Assembly (NCBI GenBank): GCA_024277615.1
Contig: JAJRUW010000100.1
Location: forward strand, 1-59,901
DNA: 59,901 bases
Direction: 5' to 3'
Origin: Fidelibacterota bacterium
GTDB taxonomy: Bacteria > Fidelibacterota > Marinisomatia > SCGC-AAA003-L08 > JACNLC01
The notes under the pieces: model-generated
The model's input: only the letters and a program-made list of their open reading frames with translations
Database searches by the model: none
Told to the model about the DNA's origin: nothing
Shown here: in pieces, positions 47,134 to 55,530 of the stretch
How positions within the stretch are numbered: the stretch's first letter is position 1
Layout of the letters: the number at the start of each line of letters is the position of its first letter
Position numbers and translations under genes: made by a program

Positions 47134-48168
47134 CTAAGGTGCCTGAACAAAATATGGGAAACCGACCATATAGGCGTTGTATGCACCTTCCGGGTTCAGA
47201 AGGGTCTCATAATCTATGACCTCAAAGAGCAGGTGGCAGGGTCGATTTTCTCCATTTGGATTCGACCCGTGTATGAGCCAGATTCTCGTGAATTCATTAT
47301 CGTTTTCAGTTTGATCATGGGAAGTCAGTCCGTGCCAGTTCAGGGTGCTCCCGTCATCAAATAATGCTCTGCGGCCTTTAAATCCGTTGCGTCTTTTAAA
47401 ATGCATGAACACTCCTTCGCTTGAGCCGGGATAGCTCCCTGCATCCGGATTTGAATTAGTAACGTCAACACGGGTTCTGATCAGGTCCATAACCGTTAAA
47501 TGCGGCCACCCTTCCCGGTGGTAAAAAGTATTCAGCAGGTCAGCGTTAACAGCCATATTGAAAAAATTCGTATAGTCGTCACTGCCAAGATCATACAGGT
47601 CGGCATGAATGTCCGTGATTGTAACCGTACTCCCGGCGGATTGGCAAATTACCGGCGTAATACCATCCACAATCCAGTCATCAAGGAGAATTCCTGAATT
47701 ACCGACCCGGCGGAATCTGACCCTTCTTTGGGAATCCATTTCAAAAGGTTTTTGAGTTGTATCCGTAGGTGTAAATACAAGATTTCCATCAACAGTGGCT
47801 GTGTCACCATCAAAGACTGTCAGCGTACCGGTGATATGCCTGTCGATGGAGGCATATACCGTATCGGCATCTATAACGTGAGCTTCTATTGTCACGCTAC
47901 CTGTTACAGACTCAATACGCCTTACCCATCTGATTGGAAACTCATAAATATCGCCGGTGCTGCGTCCCAACAGGCTGTCTTCATCTTCATCCACAAGCAG
48001 TATTCCGGAATCCGAGTAATCTGACATGCCGTCAATACTGATTGAATCATCTTCCTCGACCAACTGCGTCAAGGCAGAGTCCAGATCATCCGTAGTCGGG
48101 TTATTATCAGTACAATTGGAGACTAATAGTACTGCGATTGCTAAAGAAATGAATAATTTAATCTTCAT
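47134..48168 (-). CDS. Lipoprotein of unknown function
   Basis: 344 residues from an ATG with GGAGGAT upstream. Lipobox near residue 19 (LLVSNC), followed by an acidic linker (DEDEDS) and a beta-rich region with no recognised domain (FPIRWVRRIESVTGSVTI, YASIDRHITGTLTVFDGDT). It starts 14 bases after the LTxxQ-type gene of the ECF operon. Its linkage suggests an envelope-stress-related role, which is inference. Confidence 0.7.
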   Translation of the reverse strand: MKIKLFISLAIAVLLVSNCTDNNPTTDDLDSALTQLVEEDDSISIDGMSDYSDSGILLVDEDEDSLLGRSTGDIYEFPIRWVRRIESVTGSVTIEAHVIDADTVYASIDRHITGTLTVFDGDTATVDGNLVFTPTDTTQKPFEMDSQRRVRFRRVGNSGILLDDWIVDGITPVICQSAGSTVTITDIHADLYDLGSDDYTNFFNMAVNADLLNTFYHREGWPHLTVMDLIRTRVDVTNSNPDAGSYPGSSEGVFMHFKRRNGFKGRRALFDDGSTLNWHGLTSHDQTENDNEFTRIWLIHGSNPNGENRPCHLLFEVIDYETLLNPEGAYNAYMVGFPYFVQAP

Positions 48169-48182
48169 GATGATCCTCCGCT

Positions 48183-48626
48183 TTATTTAAATTGGCTGTT
48201 TTTCAGCCTTTTTTTCATCTGGCGCTTAAACTTCTGTTCAAAGACACCATATTTTGCCATTTGTTCAGGCGTCAGAACATCGTCGAGATTTTTCATATGG
48301 TCATGAACCAGTTCAATTTTCTGACGCTCCAGGTCACTTATTTGATCTAAAATTTCATCCATCCGTTTTTTTTGGACGGTGTTATCTTCGATCATTTGGT
48401 TCATTTCCCGATATAGCTTATTCTCATCTTTACGAATGCGTTCCAGATTATTTTCCAGCTCATTGACTCTGGGAAAGAAAACCTCAGCCTGTTTTTCAGT
48501 TAAATTCAGGTCTTTGGTCAATTCCCATTTTTTAAAGACCTGTACATCTTTATCTATCTGTCTTCTCTGCATTCCAAACAGAACTGTTAAAGACAGCACA
48601 CAGGTAATCAATAGTATTTTTCTCAT
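48183..48626 (-). CDS. Spy/CpxP-like periplasmic LTxxQ protein
   Basis: 147 residues with a signal peptide (ILLITCVLSLTVLFG) and a long helical, charged body. Two LT-x-x-Q-type motifs (LNLTEKQAEVFF, VLTPEQMAKY) flank a coiled-coil-like stretch, as in Spy/CpxP/zinc-resistance-associated periplasmic chaperones or sensors. Its position right after an ECF sigma factor and a small membrane protein fits a role in envelope stress sensing, as in CnrX-type systems. Confidence 0.72.
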   Translation of the reverse strand: MRKILLITCVLSLTVLFGMQRRQIDKDVQVFKKWELTKDLNLTEKQAEVFFPRVNELENNLERIRKDENKLYREMNQMIEDNTVQKKRMDEILDQISDLERQKIELVHDHMKNLDDVLTPEQMAKYGVFEQKFKRQMKKRLKNSQFK

Positions 48627-48628
48627 GT

Positions 48629-48973
48629 CTAGCCCTCTCGTATTATGGTTTTGAGCAAGTCTGTATTTTGGATATCTTCTTCTGCGATTTGCAGCAGATC
48701 ATATATTTCCATCTCATCGATGAGATAATCGGCTGCCTTATCATCTGATATTTCAAAGAGTGCGTCATATGCATGGAAACTCTCGCTGTTTTGCTCGATG
48801 CGGTTAGCTAACTCAACCAGTTTGCTATGGTGGATTATGTTTGAAACCTGAAAAGTTATGATGACGGTTACCACCAGCGTACCAAGCGTGTTAAGCATTG
48901 CACGCTGCTGTTTTTTCCGGTTTATTTTCCGGTGAATGCCGTCAAGAAACCCATCACTCATATTATTTGACAT
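48629..48973 (-). CDS. Single-pass membrane protein, putative anti-sigma factor
   Basis: 114 residues whose ATG overlaps the sigma-factor stop by 11 bases, with AGAGG seven bases upstream. One transmembrane helix (LGTLVVTVIITFQVSNII) separates a short basic cytoplasmic N terminus from an acidic outer domain of about 65 residues. The overlap with the sigma gene and topology suggest an anti-sigma factor, but no zinc-binding HxxxCxxC motif is present, so this is inferred from context only. Confidence 0.6.
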   Translation of the reverse strand: MSNNMSDGFLDGIHRKINRKKQQRAMLNTLGTLVVTVIITFQVSNIIHHSKLVELANRIEQNSESFHAYDALFEISDDKAADYLIDEMEIYDLLQIAEEDIQNTDLLKTIIREG

Positions 48974-49484
48974 TGATCATCCTCTTCAAATTATTCTTGG
49001 CCTTGTGAAAAGATACTTTTGCAGAGTTCTCTGAAATTGACAGCGTCGCCGCAACCTGTTTGAAGCTCATATCCTGAAAAGATCTCAGGATCATCACATT
49101 TCTCTGGCCTCTCGGTAATTTTGCAACCCATCGCATTAGTTCACTTTTTCTGCCATCGTTTTCTCCGGGTTCAACGGAATGTAAATTATCAGTGAGCTCC
49201 CCGCGAAAAATTGACAGTAATTTTTGTTTTCTGTAAAAGTTGTTAATCTGGTTGATGATGATCCTATAGACCCAGGTTTTGAATTCTGCCTCAAAGCGGA
49301 ATTTCGCCAAACCAAAATAAATCCTGACAAAGATATTCTGCGCCGTATCGTCAGCATCCTCGCGGTTTCCGATTGAAGACCGTACGAAACCTCTGACCCA
49401 GTCTTCATGTCTCCGAACCAATACATTGAATGCATCTTCATCCCCGGTTTGAAACTTGCTTATTAATTCGTTGTCATCCATCAT
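48963..49484 (-). CDS. ECF-type RNA polymerase sigma factor
   Basis: 173 residues from the ATG at 49484 (AGGAG eight bases upstream). Region 2 (DAFNVLVRRHEDWVRGF, DADDTAQNIFVRIYFG, FKTWVYRIIINQINNFYRK) and region 4 (LPRGQRNVMILRSFQDMSF, SISENSAKVSFHKAKNNL) are typical of extracytoplasmic-function sigma factors. It heads an operon with a putative anti-sigma factor, an LTxxQ periplasmic protein, lipoproteins and an outer-membrane protein, so it probably controls an envelope response and may autoregulate. Confidence 0.88.
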   Translation of the reverse strand: MMDDNELISKFQTGDEDAFNVLVRRHEDWVRGFVRSSIGNREDADDTAQNIFVRIYFGLAKFRFEAEFKTWVYRIIINQINNFYRKQKLLSIFRGELTDNLHSVEPGENDGRKSELMRWVAKLPRGQRNVMILRSFQDMSFKQVAATLSISENSAKVSFHKAKNNLKRMINVK

Positions 49485-49791
49485 CAAAATTGCTCCTACG
49501 ACGTATCAGGGTAAGATTGGTTAACTGGGTTTTTGTATATATTTGCGGACACATCAGCGGTTTCTGTGGAAAATCGTTGACCCGTAGAATATTATATTAA
49601 TCGTGACTAAACCATGACACGTATCAAATGTAATTTCAGGGTAAGCTTTCGTCATCCGTTCCGGGGAGATTCCGGTACTAAAGACATTTCGGGAGCTGAC
49701 TCTACCGCTAAATCCGTAACAGATTTATGCAGAATATTTAAATAAGATGAACTATCAATATTTTAGATTGCAGTTCTTTTGGGGCCACCTG
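49485..49791. other. Intergenic region upstream of the ECF operon
   Basis: About 307 bases between the cold-shock gene end and the sigma-factor start. It should contain the sigma operon promoter; I could not assign a -35/-10 pair with confidence. A short palindrome CACCTGTCAGGTG near 49786-49798 overlaps the cold-shock stop codon but has no T-run, so it is not called a terminator. Confidence 0.45.
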
Positions 49792-49992
49792 TCAGGTGAC
49801 AATTTTCATTACATTTTCGGCCGAGGGACCCCTTTGATCCTGATAAACGTCAAATTTGACTTTATCTCCGACCCTTAACTTTTGTCCCTTTCGAATGTGG
49901 GCAATATTAACAAAATAATCATAGCCCTCTTCATCTTCAATGAATCCCCAGCCTTTGAACTCATCCCAGGTTTTAACACGTCCTGTTATCAT
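49792..49992 (-). CDS. Cold-shock-domain nucleic-acid-binding protein
   Basis: 66 residues from the ATG at 49992; AAGGAA lies just upstream. It is a single cold-shock domain with RNP-1 (KGWGFIEDE) and RNP-2 (YDYFVNIAHI), then GDKVKFDVYQDQRGPSAENV. It binds single-stranded RNA or DNA in the cytoplasm. A longer in-frame start reaching 50061 is unlikely because it would extend into the upstream gene in another frame. The ATG follows the stop of the upstream gene by one base, indicating coupled translation. Confidence 0.88.
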   Translation of the reverse strand: MITGRVKTWDEFKGWGFIEDEEGYDYFVNIAHIRKGQKLRVGDKVKFDVYQDQRGPSAENVMKIVT

Positions 49993-49993
49993 T

Positions 49994-50356
49994 TCATTTC
50001 CTTGCCCCGATATCAAAGCCGAAGTCTTTTTCAAATTCATTCGGGAAATCATATCCTTCACGGCCTGGAAAATGCATTATGGTAATTATATTTTCCCACC
50101 TGACCAGAAAGTTTGCCTCTATTTGCCGGCGTTCCTGTTTTTTAGGTGGAATGGGCTTTCCATCATCATCGGTTTCATTTACGAAGAATAAACCGGGGTG
50201 GGACAGCCATAAGCCAAATTGATCAAACCCTTTTACCAGAAAATTTCCGCTCTTTAGCGTCAGGCCGATATCTTTTAGACTTTCCGGCTCACGGAAAGAG
50301 ATAAATACGATATCATCTATTATTTCATCAATTTTCATCATAGTTACTTTTTCCAT
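49994..50356 (-). CDS. Small protein of unknown function coupled to the cold-shock gene
   Basis: 120 residues from an ATG at 50356 (an ATG five codons later is an alternative). No signal peptide. It has no domain I recognise; it contains EIIDDIVFISFREPESLKD, GFDQFGLWLSHPGLFFV and a basic PPKKQERRQIEANF stretch that may bind nucleic acid or membrane surfaces. Its TGA is one base before the cold-shock ATG, and it lies 9 bases after the M16 protease stop. Function unknown. Confidence 0.6.
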   Translation of the reverse strand: MEKVTMMKIDEIIDDIVFISFREPESLKDIGLTLKSGNFLVKGFDQFGLWLSHPGLFFVNETDDDGKPIPPKKQERRQIEANFLVRWENIITIMHFPGREGYDFPNEFEKDFGFDIGARK

Positions 50357-50365
50357 TGATTTCGG

Positions 50366-53152
50366 TTATTTTGCCGGGTACAGGGTTATTGTCGTGTGTC
50401 TCAGCAACGGGAAATATGTTTTGAATACATCCTGAAGTCCTGCAGGTGTTAGTGAATTGATTCTTTCTCCGCGATGCAGAATATCGGAGGGGTCAACCCC
50501 GAATTCATAGCAGGCCTGCAGCGCATTCACCCAGTATTTATTGGTTTCCAGATTTATCTCACGTCGTTTTCTGTATTTTTCCATGACATTATGAAGTTCA
50601 TCTTGCGTCGGAGGCTCTTTTTTCAGTTTACTGATCTCAGAAAATACGACCTTTATCATTTTATCAACATTTTCTGCAGAGCTGCTAAAAGCAATGAAGG
50701 TCTGTCCGAAATCAGATGCCGGTTGCATATTATCAGCACCTACCCAAACTCCGTAAGTTGCACCCATATCTTCACGAAGTATATTTCTAAGACGAACATC
50801 CAGGATATCTGTTGCGGCTTTGATTTTAAATACTTCTGTAAAATCTTTTGGGACCGCCCTATGAAATGTAATCCTCGTTGTACTCTTATCTTCACTGCCC
50901 AAATACACTTGTTTACGTTTAGGCAGAGCCGGGAAGTAATACTTGTAATCAACTGCTGCTAAGGTCTCATCATTCAGGGCAGGCAGACCCCCGATATATA
51001 TTTGGACGAGGCGCTTTAGTTGAGCTTCGTCGAAATTACCAGTAAAAATGAAGGTGAAATTTCCGGGATTTGCGAAAAGTTTCCTGTAGATTTCCAGTGC
51101 AGCTTCTAAATTTACGGTTGAGAGCCGCTCAACAGTCCAGGGTTCCACAGTGTAATGACCGCTGTAATTTGTCTGATTTACCAGATCATAGAACATGGAT
51201 TGGGGATTTTTATCTCTGTTTTCAACCATTACTTTATAACGTTCGATGAGGTTTGTAAAGCTGGTTTCATCGTAATTCGGTTCCGTCCAGGTCTCGTAGA
51301 GGAGTTGAAAGGCGGTTTCCAGATCTTTCGGTGTACTGCTCCCGTTCATGCCATGTCTATAACGGTCGATGTAGGGTGAGACATCCACCAGTTTACCGGT
51401 GAGCATTTTTTCCAGCTGAATGGAACTGAAACCACCCACGCCCGCCTCCCTGATAATACTGGTTGCAAGCTCGCCCGAACTGTACATTGATTCGGGTGTG
51501 GTTGAATTGCCACCGGGAGCAAACGAACGGAAGAGAATTTCATCATTTTTGAAATCGGTATGTTTCGCTATCACTGTTGCACCGTTAGAGAGCTTCCACT
51601 CATGCATATCCAGCTTGGTATAATACCATGATCTGACAATGCGCCCAGGAACAGGCATGCTCGAGATCAGCGGTTTATCGCTTGTATCATCCAGATAGGA
51701 GGATAAGTTCATCCCGGCAACTTTATCATACAGGGATAGTATTTCTTCGTTTGTCGGTGGAGCTTCGTTGTCACTTTCGGGCATGGCTACCTGGATCACA
51801 ATGCTTTTATCGGGATATAGGTTTTCCGTTAACTGATTGATCTCTTCCAACTTCACTGCAGGCAGGAGTTTTTCTATCAAATTGTACTCCCAGCTTATAC
51901 CCGGTGCCGGTATATTTTCGAGAAAGTAGTCAATCAGTTCATTGACCAGCCGGCGGCTTTCGGTTTTATCCCTGTCGTTGTAGGCTTTTTCATATCGGGC
52001 TGACAGGCGGGCGACGGCTCTGTCGAGCTCACCCTGAGTGAAGCCGTACTCTCTGACTCTTTTGATCTCAGTCAACAACGCTTCGATTCCCCGGAGTATT
52101 CCCCCGCTTTCAGTGGTGGCATATAAGGTTGCAAAACTTTTCGTTTGTACATAATTCGCCAGGTAAGCATAGGCCTGGACAAAGGGAGGGTTTTCCTGAC
52201 GGATCATCTCCTTAAACCTCTGGCTTAACATGTCGTTATAAAGATTATTCAGCAATACTTCACGATAACCGCCGACTGTGGATTGATCAATAATATCATG
52301 TTTATAGGTGATCGTACAACTGGAGCGCTGCTGCTCCGGGTCAGTTGTAACGATGACCCTGGTTTGCTCATGATCGGGAACTGTGTAATTGCCCGGGGCT
52401 TCGGGATTGACGGGAGCCGAAATCCGGTCGAAATATGATTTGATCAGTGCTTCGGTTCTTTGTGCATCAAAATCACCTACGGCAATGATTGCCATTAAAT
52501 CAGGCCTGTACCATTTGTGGTAAAAATCACGAACTCTATCGTAAGGCATGTTGTCAATAATATCCATTTTACCGATAGGCATCCTTTTGGCATATTTCGA
52601 ATCACCGAACAGCACAGGAAATTGCTTATCGAATATGCGGGCTCTTGCTCCCCGGCCCAGACGCCATTCTTCCTTCACAACGCCCCTTTCTTTATCGATT
52701 TCGGAACCATCCAGAGTCACAAAACCTCCCCATTCGCTCATTATCTCCAAGCCGGAAGCGAACTGTTCCATATCATCAGTAGGGATTTGAAGCATGTACA
52801 CGGTTCTGTCAAAAGCCGTATAGGCATTAAGGTCAGGACCGAAGGCTATACCGATGGATTCCAGGTAATCAACCAGTGTATTCTTCGGATATTTTTTAGT
52901 ACCGTTAAAGCACATATGCTCAACAAAATGAGCTACACCCTGCTGGTCGTCCTCTTCATCTACGGAACCTGCATTTACGGCCAGGCGCAATTCGGCGCGT
53001 CCCGCAGGTTTATGATTTTCCAATATAAAATAAGTCAGTCCGTTGGACAACTGTCCGGTAATCACCTCATTGTTAAAAGGAACCGGATCCTGATAATTCG
53101 CTTGTGTAAAAATAAACGAAAGTGATAAGACAGCAACAAAAAATAATTTCAT
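50366..53152 (-). CDS. M16-family zinc metallopeptidase (PqqL/pitrilysin-like)
   Basis: 928 residues with a signal peptide (LFFVAVLSLSFIFTQA). The inverted zinc motif HxxEH is at residues 75-79 (HFVEHMCFNGT) with the distal glutamate in ERGVVKEEW. Two N-terminal-type and two inactive M16 halves follow (YRPDLMAIIAVGDFD, ANPGNFTFIFTGNFD). Length and layout agree with periplasmic PqqL-like peptidases that degrade small peptides, so the protein is probably periplasmic. It is read in the same direction as the downstream unknown/cold-shock pair. Confidence 0.9.
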   Translation of the reverse strand: MKLFFVAVLSLSFIFTQANYQDPVPFNNEVITGQLSNGLTYFILENHKPAGRAELRLAVNAGSVDEEDDQQGVAHFVEHMCFNGTKKYPKNTLVDYLESIGIAFGPDLNAYTAFDRTVYMLQIPTDDMEQFASGLEIMSEWGGFVTLDGSEIDKERGVVKEEWRLGRGARARIFDKQFPVLFGDSKYAKRMPIGKMDIIDNMPYDRVRDFYHKWYRPDLMAIIAVGDFDAQRTEALIKSYFDRISAPVNPEAPGNYTVPDHEQTRVIVTTDPEQQRSSCTITYKHDIIDQSTVGGYREVLLNNLYNDMLSQRFKEMIRQENPPFVQAYAYLANYVQTKSFATLYATTESGGILRGIEALLTEIKRVREYGFTQGELDRAVARLSARYEKAYNDRDKTESRRLVNELIDYFLENIPAPGISWEYNLIEKLLPAVKLEEINQLTENLYPDKSIVIQVAMPESDNEAPPTNEEILSLYDKVAGMNLSSYLDDTSDKPLISSMPVPGRIVRSWYYTKLDMHEWKLSNGATVIAKHTDFKNDEILFRSFAPGGNSTTPESMYSSGELATSIIREAGVGGFSSIQLEKMLTGKLVDVSPYIDRYRHGMNGSSTPKDLETAFQLLYETWTEPNYDETSFTNLIERYKVMVENRDKNPQSMFYDLVNQTNYSGHYTVEPWTVERLSTVNLEAALEIYRKLFANPGNFTFIFTGNFDEAQLKRLVQIYIGGLPALNDETLAAVDYKYYFPALPKRKQVYLGSEDKSTTRITFHRAVPKDFTEVFKIKAATDILDVRLRNILREDMGATYGVWVGADNMQPASDFGQTFIAFSSSAENVDKMIKVVFSEISKLKKEPPTQDELHNVMEKYRKRREINLETNKYWVNALQACYEFGVDPSDILHRGERINSLTPAGLQDVFKTYFPLLRHTTITLYPAK

Positions 53153-53341
53153 AAAATATTATTCCTTTTAATAGTTTATAGAATTCACCCGCCTTTAATT
53201 CAGTTTGTGTGAACAGACGGCTTGGTCTAATTCCCGGTTACCTGCTCCTGAAATCCTGTCTCCGGGAATTGTCTGGTGCTAAACCAATCCAATAGTGTTT
53301 TTCCTAATCGTATCCTGTATGGAGTTAAATCAAATTCGTAT

Positions 53342-53371
53342 AGAAAAATAAAGGGGAGGCATAACCTCCCC
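53342..53371 (-). terminator. Intrinsic terminator of the rnhB-ggt-lepB operon
   Basis: On the minus strand GGGGAGG TTATG CCTCCCC (53353-53371) forms a perfect 7-bp GC stem with a five-base loop, followed by TTTATTTTTC. It lies 25 bases after the stop of the coiled-coil gene at 53397 and separates it from the M16 protease gene. Confidence 0.85.
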
Positions 53372-53396
53372 CCCACTTTCTATATTTGATCCGACT

Positions 53397-53897
53397 TTAT
53401 TTATCAATTTTTAATTTTTCTTTAATCGTTAACAATAGAGCGTTTATATCCTTGATATCCTGAACCATGGTTTCCTGCGATTTCTCAAGATTACTGATCC
53501 GGCGCTGATAATTCCGGAAATTTGCATCATATTCGTCCTGTATATCCTCAAGGTCGGATTTCACGCCGTTGATTTTTTTGGTGAGTCTTTTTCCGAGTTC
53601 ATCCATATCGAGCTGCATTTTAATGAACTCATCGTCAATCTGTCCCATTTTTTTTGTATATTCATCATAGTGCGCTCTGAATTCGTCCTGGATTTCCTTA
53701 AGATGCTTTCCGTGTCCGATATATCTCAGGTCCAACCGATTTTGCTCTTCCGAGATCGTATTGATATTATCATTCTGCAATTCAAGCCTGGTATTAATAT
53801 CATTTACTTTTATTGTATCGTTTTCATGAACGACGACCCAAAAATAAGCTCCGGCCAGAATGATTAAAAAGGTTACAATCCAAATTGCTCTTTGCAT
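53397..53897 (-). CDS. Membrane-anchored coiled-coil protein
   Basis: 166 residues: one N-terminal transmembrane helix (AIWIVTFLIILAGAYFWVVV) followed by a fully helical, charged coiled coil with heptad-like Leu/Ile spacing (DLDELGKRLTKKINGVKSDL-like region, ISNLEKSQETMVQDIKDI). No family name is recognised. It is the last gene of the operon ending at the terminator at 53342-53371. Confidence 0.65.
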   Translation of the reverse strand: MQRAIWIVTFLIILAGAYFWVVVHENDTIKVNDINTRLELQNDNINTISEEQNRLDLRYIGHGKHLKEIQDEFRAHYDEYTKKMGQIDDEFIKMQLDMDELGKRLTKKINGVKSDLEDIQDEYDANFRNYQRRISNLEKSQETMVQDIKDINALLLTIKEKLKIDK

Positions 53898-53989
53898 ATT
53901 ATTTCCTTATTTGATTTAAAACGATTATTTATTGCTCAAAATAATAGCGATAAATTTTGAATTTATTGACCAAACATCCAACGCTTTAT

Positions 53990-54421
53990 TTAAGTTTTTT
54001 CGGTATTCCCGGGATTATCTGTATCAGGATCGATATCCGTGTTTTCAAATAAATGATGGCCCATGTGTATTACTAAATAGACAATGATCGTAAAAAATAT
54101 CCCGTAAAATATGTGTCCTGACCCGCAAATAATCCCGACAACTGCAGAAAATATGTAAAGTAAGCGCTGATCAAAGTTCTGATCTCTGGTGAGGAGAATA
54201 ACAGCCGTGATCACGGTAAATATTGAAGCTCCCAGTACAAATCCCGCAGAATTCTCAGTTGAAAAACCGGAGATACTCACCAGTGAGACTGCCACCAGAC
54301 TGATGAGCGCAGAGTAGAAAATTTTTGATTCATTTCGAATTTTTCCCGGCTCATACGCCAGGGCACCGCCCAAAATTGCCCCAAAAAGTAACTTCAGGAT
54401 AAATGCAATCAGAGAAAACAT
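53990..54421 (-). CDS. Small polytopic membrane protein
   Basis: 143 residues with about four transmembrane helices (LIAFILKLLFGAILGGALA, VSLVSISGF, AVVGIICGSGHIFYGIF) and an acidic C-terminal tail (DIDPDTDNPGN). The first helix FGAILGGALAYEPGKIRN is loosely MgtC-like, but the similarity is too weak to name it. It starts 12 bases after the signal peptidase stop. Confidence 0.6.
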   Translation of the reverse strand: MFSLIAFILKLLFGAILGGALAYEPGKIRNESKIFYSALISLVAVSLVSISGFSTENSAGFVLGASIFTVITAVILLTRDQNFDQRLLYIFSAVVGIICGSGHIFYGIFFTIIVYLVIHMGHHLFENTDIDPDTDNPGNTEKT

Positions 54422-54433
54422 GCTGAAATTTAG

Positions 54434-55498
54434 CTAAAATGTTGTTTTGAATCGTAGTTTAAATTTGTAAAGATTCAAAAGGTCGAGAACGGGTGTTCCC
54501 AGAATTTGTATGTCCGGGACAAAGCCCCAGAATCTGGAATCGAAACTGTTGTCCCGATTATCCCCCATAAAAAAATAAAAATTGTGCTTTAGCGTATAGG
54601 TTTTCAAGTCACTGATGTTCTCGCCGTTGATTTTTAAGTTGTTATAAACGAGGTCGTAATCCTCTTTTCTGAAACGAACTTCCCAGGGATTGTAAATATT
54701 GTGCGCCCTGTTATTTTCTACCAGTTGTTGAATATACTGTTGCTGGTCCATCCGTTGTTGGCGTTGAATTTCAACTTTCGATCCGGATAATAATCCAAGT
54801 AGTTTGTATTTCAAAAACCCTTTCATTCGACCCATTTCATGTGCATCGATGACGGTAAACACTTTATCGCCCAGAGTAACCTGATTACCCTCCTGCACCA
54901 ACAGCGTAATAACTGAGGACCAATCCCTGATCTTTGAAAAATCGATCTTCATGCCTTTAAACGGCACCACGAAAGTAGATATATTATCCTGATTTCCCCG
55001 GAAGTAGGAATAGAGATTCTGTTCTTTATCAGGCGGGTAGATCATACCTTTCACATATTTTGCATTTTGTGGAAAGGTCATCTTCCGGCCATTAACAAAG
55101 ATATCACCGCCTGCAATGGAAACGGAGTCACCAGCCGTCCCTATGCATCGTTTCACATATTTTTGAAAAGGATCTCTCGGAAACTCGAAAATGGTTACAT
55201 CGCCTGATTCCAGTTCCTTGAACTTCGGCAACCTGAACCAGGGAATATCAAAACCCAGGCGCGTCCAAATGAGGCCTATTCTTGTGGGAGTGCGCATGCC
55301 ATAGATGAATTTATTTCCAATGAGCATATCACCCGTTAAAGTTGGGTCTTCCATTGAACCCGTCGGGACTACATAAATTTCCACAAGTGTTGCTTTGATG
55401 GTCAGGGCAATAATAATGAGGATCAGCATAACTTTGAGTTCTACCCAGAAATTACGGCTTAATCCTAAAAATCTTTTTTCAGCTGGATGATTTTTCAT
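54434..55498 (-). CDS. lepB: Signal peptidase I
   Basis: 354 residues. After an N-terminal transmembrane helix (VMLILIIIALTIKATL) comes the catalytic Ser48 in VVPTGSMEDPTL and Lys116 in YVKRCIGTAGD, with FMGDNRDNSFDSRFWGFV near the end. A long insert of about 110 residues (about 150-280) lies between the Lys box and the C-terminal box, making the protein longer than E. coli LepB. It cleaves signal peptides of the many exported proteins here. It ends in TAG and sits 32 bases after ggt. Confidence 0.93.
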   Translation of the reverse strand: MKNHPAEKRFLGLSRNFWVELKVMLILIIIALTIKATLVEIYVVPTGSMEDPTLTGDMLIGNKFIYGMRTPTRIGLIWTRLGFDIPWFRLPKFKELESGDVTIFEFPRDPFQKYVKRCIGTAGDSVSIAGGDIFVNGRKMTFPQNAKYVKGMIYPPDKEQNLYSYFRGNQDNISTFVVPFKGMKIDFSKIRDWSSVITLLVQEGNQVTLGDKVFTVIDAHEMGRMKGFLKYKLLGLLSGSKVEIQRQQRMDQQQYIQQLVENNRAHNIYNPWEVRFRKEDYDLVYNNLKINGENISDLKTYTLKHNFYFFMGDNRDNSFDSRFWGFVPDIQILGTPVLDLLNLYKFKLRFKTTF

Positions 55499-55530
55499 TA
55501 TTTATTCTTTAATATTTGGGGGCTTATACT

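Noticed and set aside
49786-49798. Palindrome CACCTGTCAGGTG at the end of the cold-shock gene
   Set aside because: Short, overlaps the coding end, and is not followed by a T-run; no terminator function can be supported.
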